Of a stretch of DNA of 5,694 nt, positions 5,693 to 5,694 are shown piece after piece. The stretch lies in assembly GCA_025656435.1 (NCBI GenBank), contig JAHXHT010000153.1, positions 1-5,694 of the forward strand, read 5' to 3'. Below the pieces are notes generated by a model that was given only the letters and a program-made list of their open reading frames with translations, searched no databases and was not told where the DNA came from. Each line of letters starts with the position of its first letter. The first letter of the stretch is position 1. A program made the position numbers and the translations under genes. The DNA is from Candidatus Thiodiazotropha sp. (ex Gloverina cf. vestifex). Its GTDB lineage: Bacteria; Pseudomonadota; Gammaproteobacteria; Chromatiales; Chromatiaceae.

Positions 5693-5694
5693 CC

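Noticed and set aside
1..5694. Whole window as a composite transposon or integrative element
   Set aside because: No transposase, integrase or cargo-type gene is present between the inverted repeats, and the interior genes are core metabolism.

Overview
The window looks like chromosomal DNA from a gammaproteobacterium. HemB is the Pseudomonas-type, aspartate-rich enzyme with its active-site lysines at residues 205 and 260. AroE has the length and catalytic numbering of the E. coli enzyme. TsaC, HemB and AroE sit close together, which recalls the tsaC-hemF-aroE neighbourhood of pseudomonads. The GC content is moderate and there is no transposase, phage gene, tRNA or rRNA. I cannot name a genus; an environmental lineage outside the enterics is my inference.

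Layout from left to right. Positions 1-87 are one arm of a perfect inverted repeat whose other arm is 5606-5692, and each arm can itself fold into a hairpin. Next, on the minus strand (about 64-1198), is a decayed membrane sensor gene: signal peptide, SBP_bac_3 periplasmic domain, one transmembrane helix, a basic coiled coil and the start of a PAS-like domain. It carries a frameshift near 541, an in-frame stop at 427-429, and is cut where the left repeat begins. A 150-base spacer then leads to tsaC (+), which is followed at once by a hairpin terminator whose U-tract serves minus-strand transcripts. An AT-rich spacer (2027-2250) without a gene separates this from a small thioredoxin-fold gene (-). 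That gene is divergent from hemB (+), which is followed after 71 bases by aroE (+). Convergent with aroE is a complete minus-strand gene for a secreted ABC_sub_bind-family binding protein; its start lies only 20 bases inside the right repeat arm.

The middle is housekeeping: TsaC makes threonylcarbamoyl-AMP for the tRNA t6A modification, HemB makes porphobilinogen for haem, and AroE makes shikimate for aromatic amino acids. The thioredoxin-fold protein is probably a thiol oxidoreductase or CnoX/YbbN-like folding helper. The edges differ: both carry genes for periplasmic ligand-binding proteins, one dead and one intact, each abutting the same repeat in opposite orientation. The repeat is the most unusual part of the window. 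It may be a dispersed hairpin-type element, a site for inversion of the 5.5-kb block, or the point where an assembly stopped. I found no convincing new multi-gene system.
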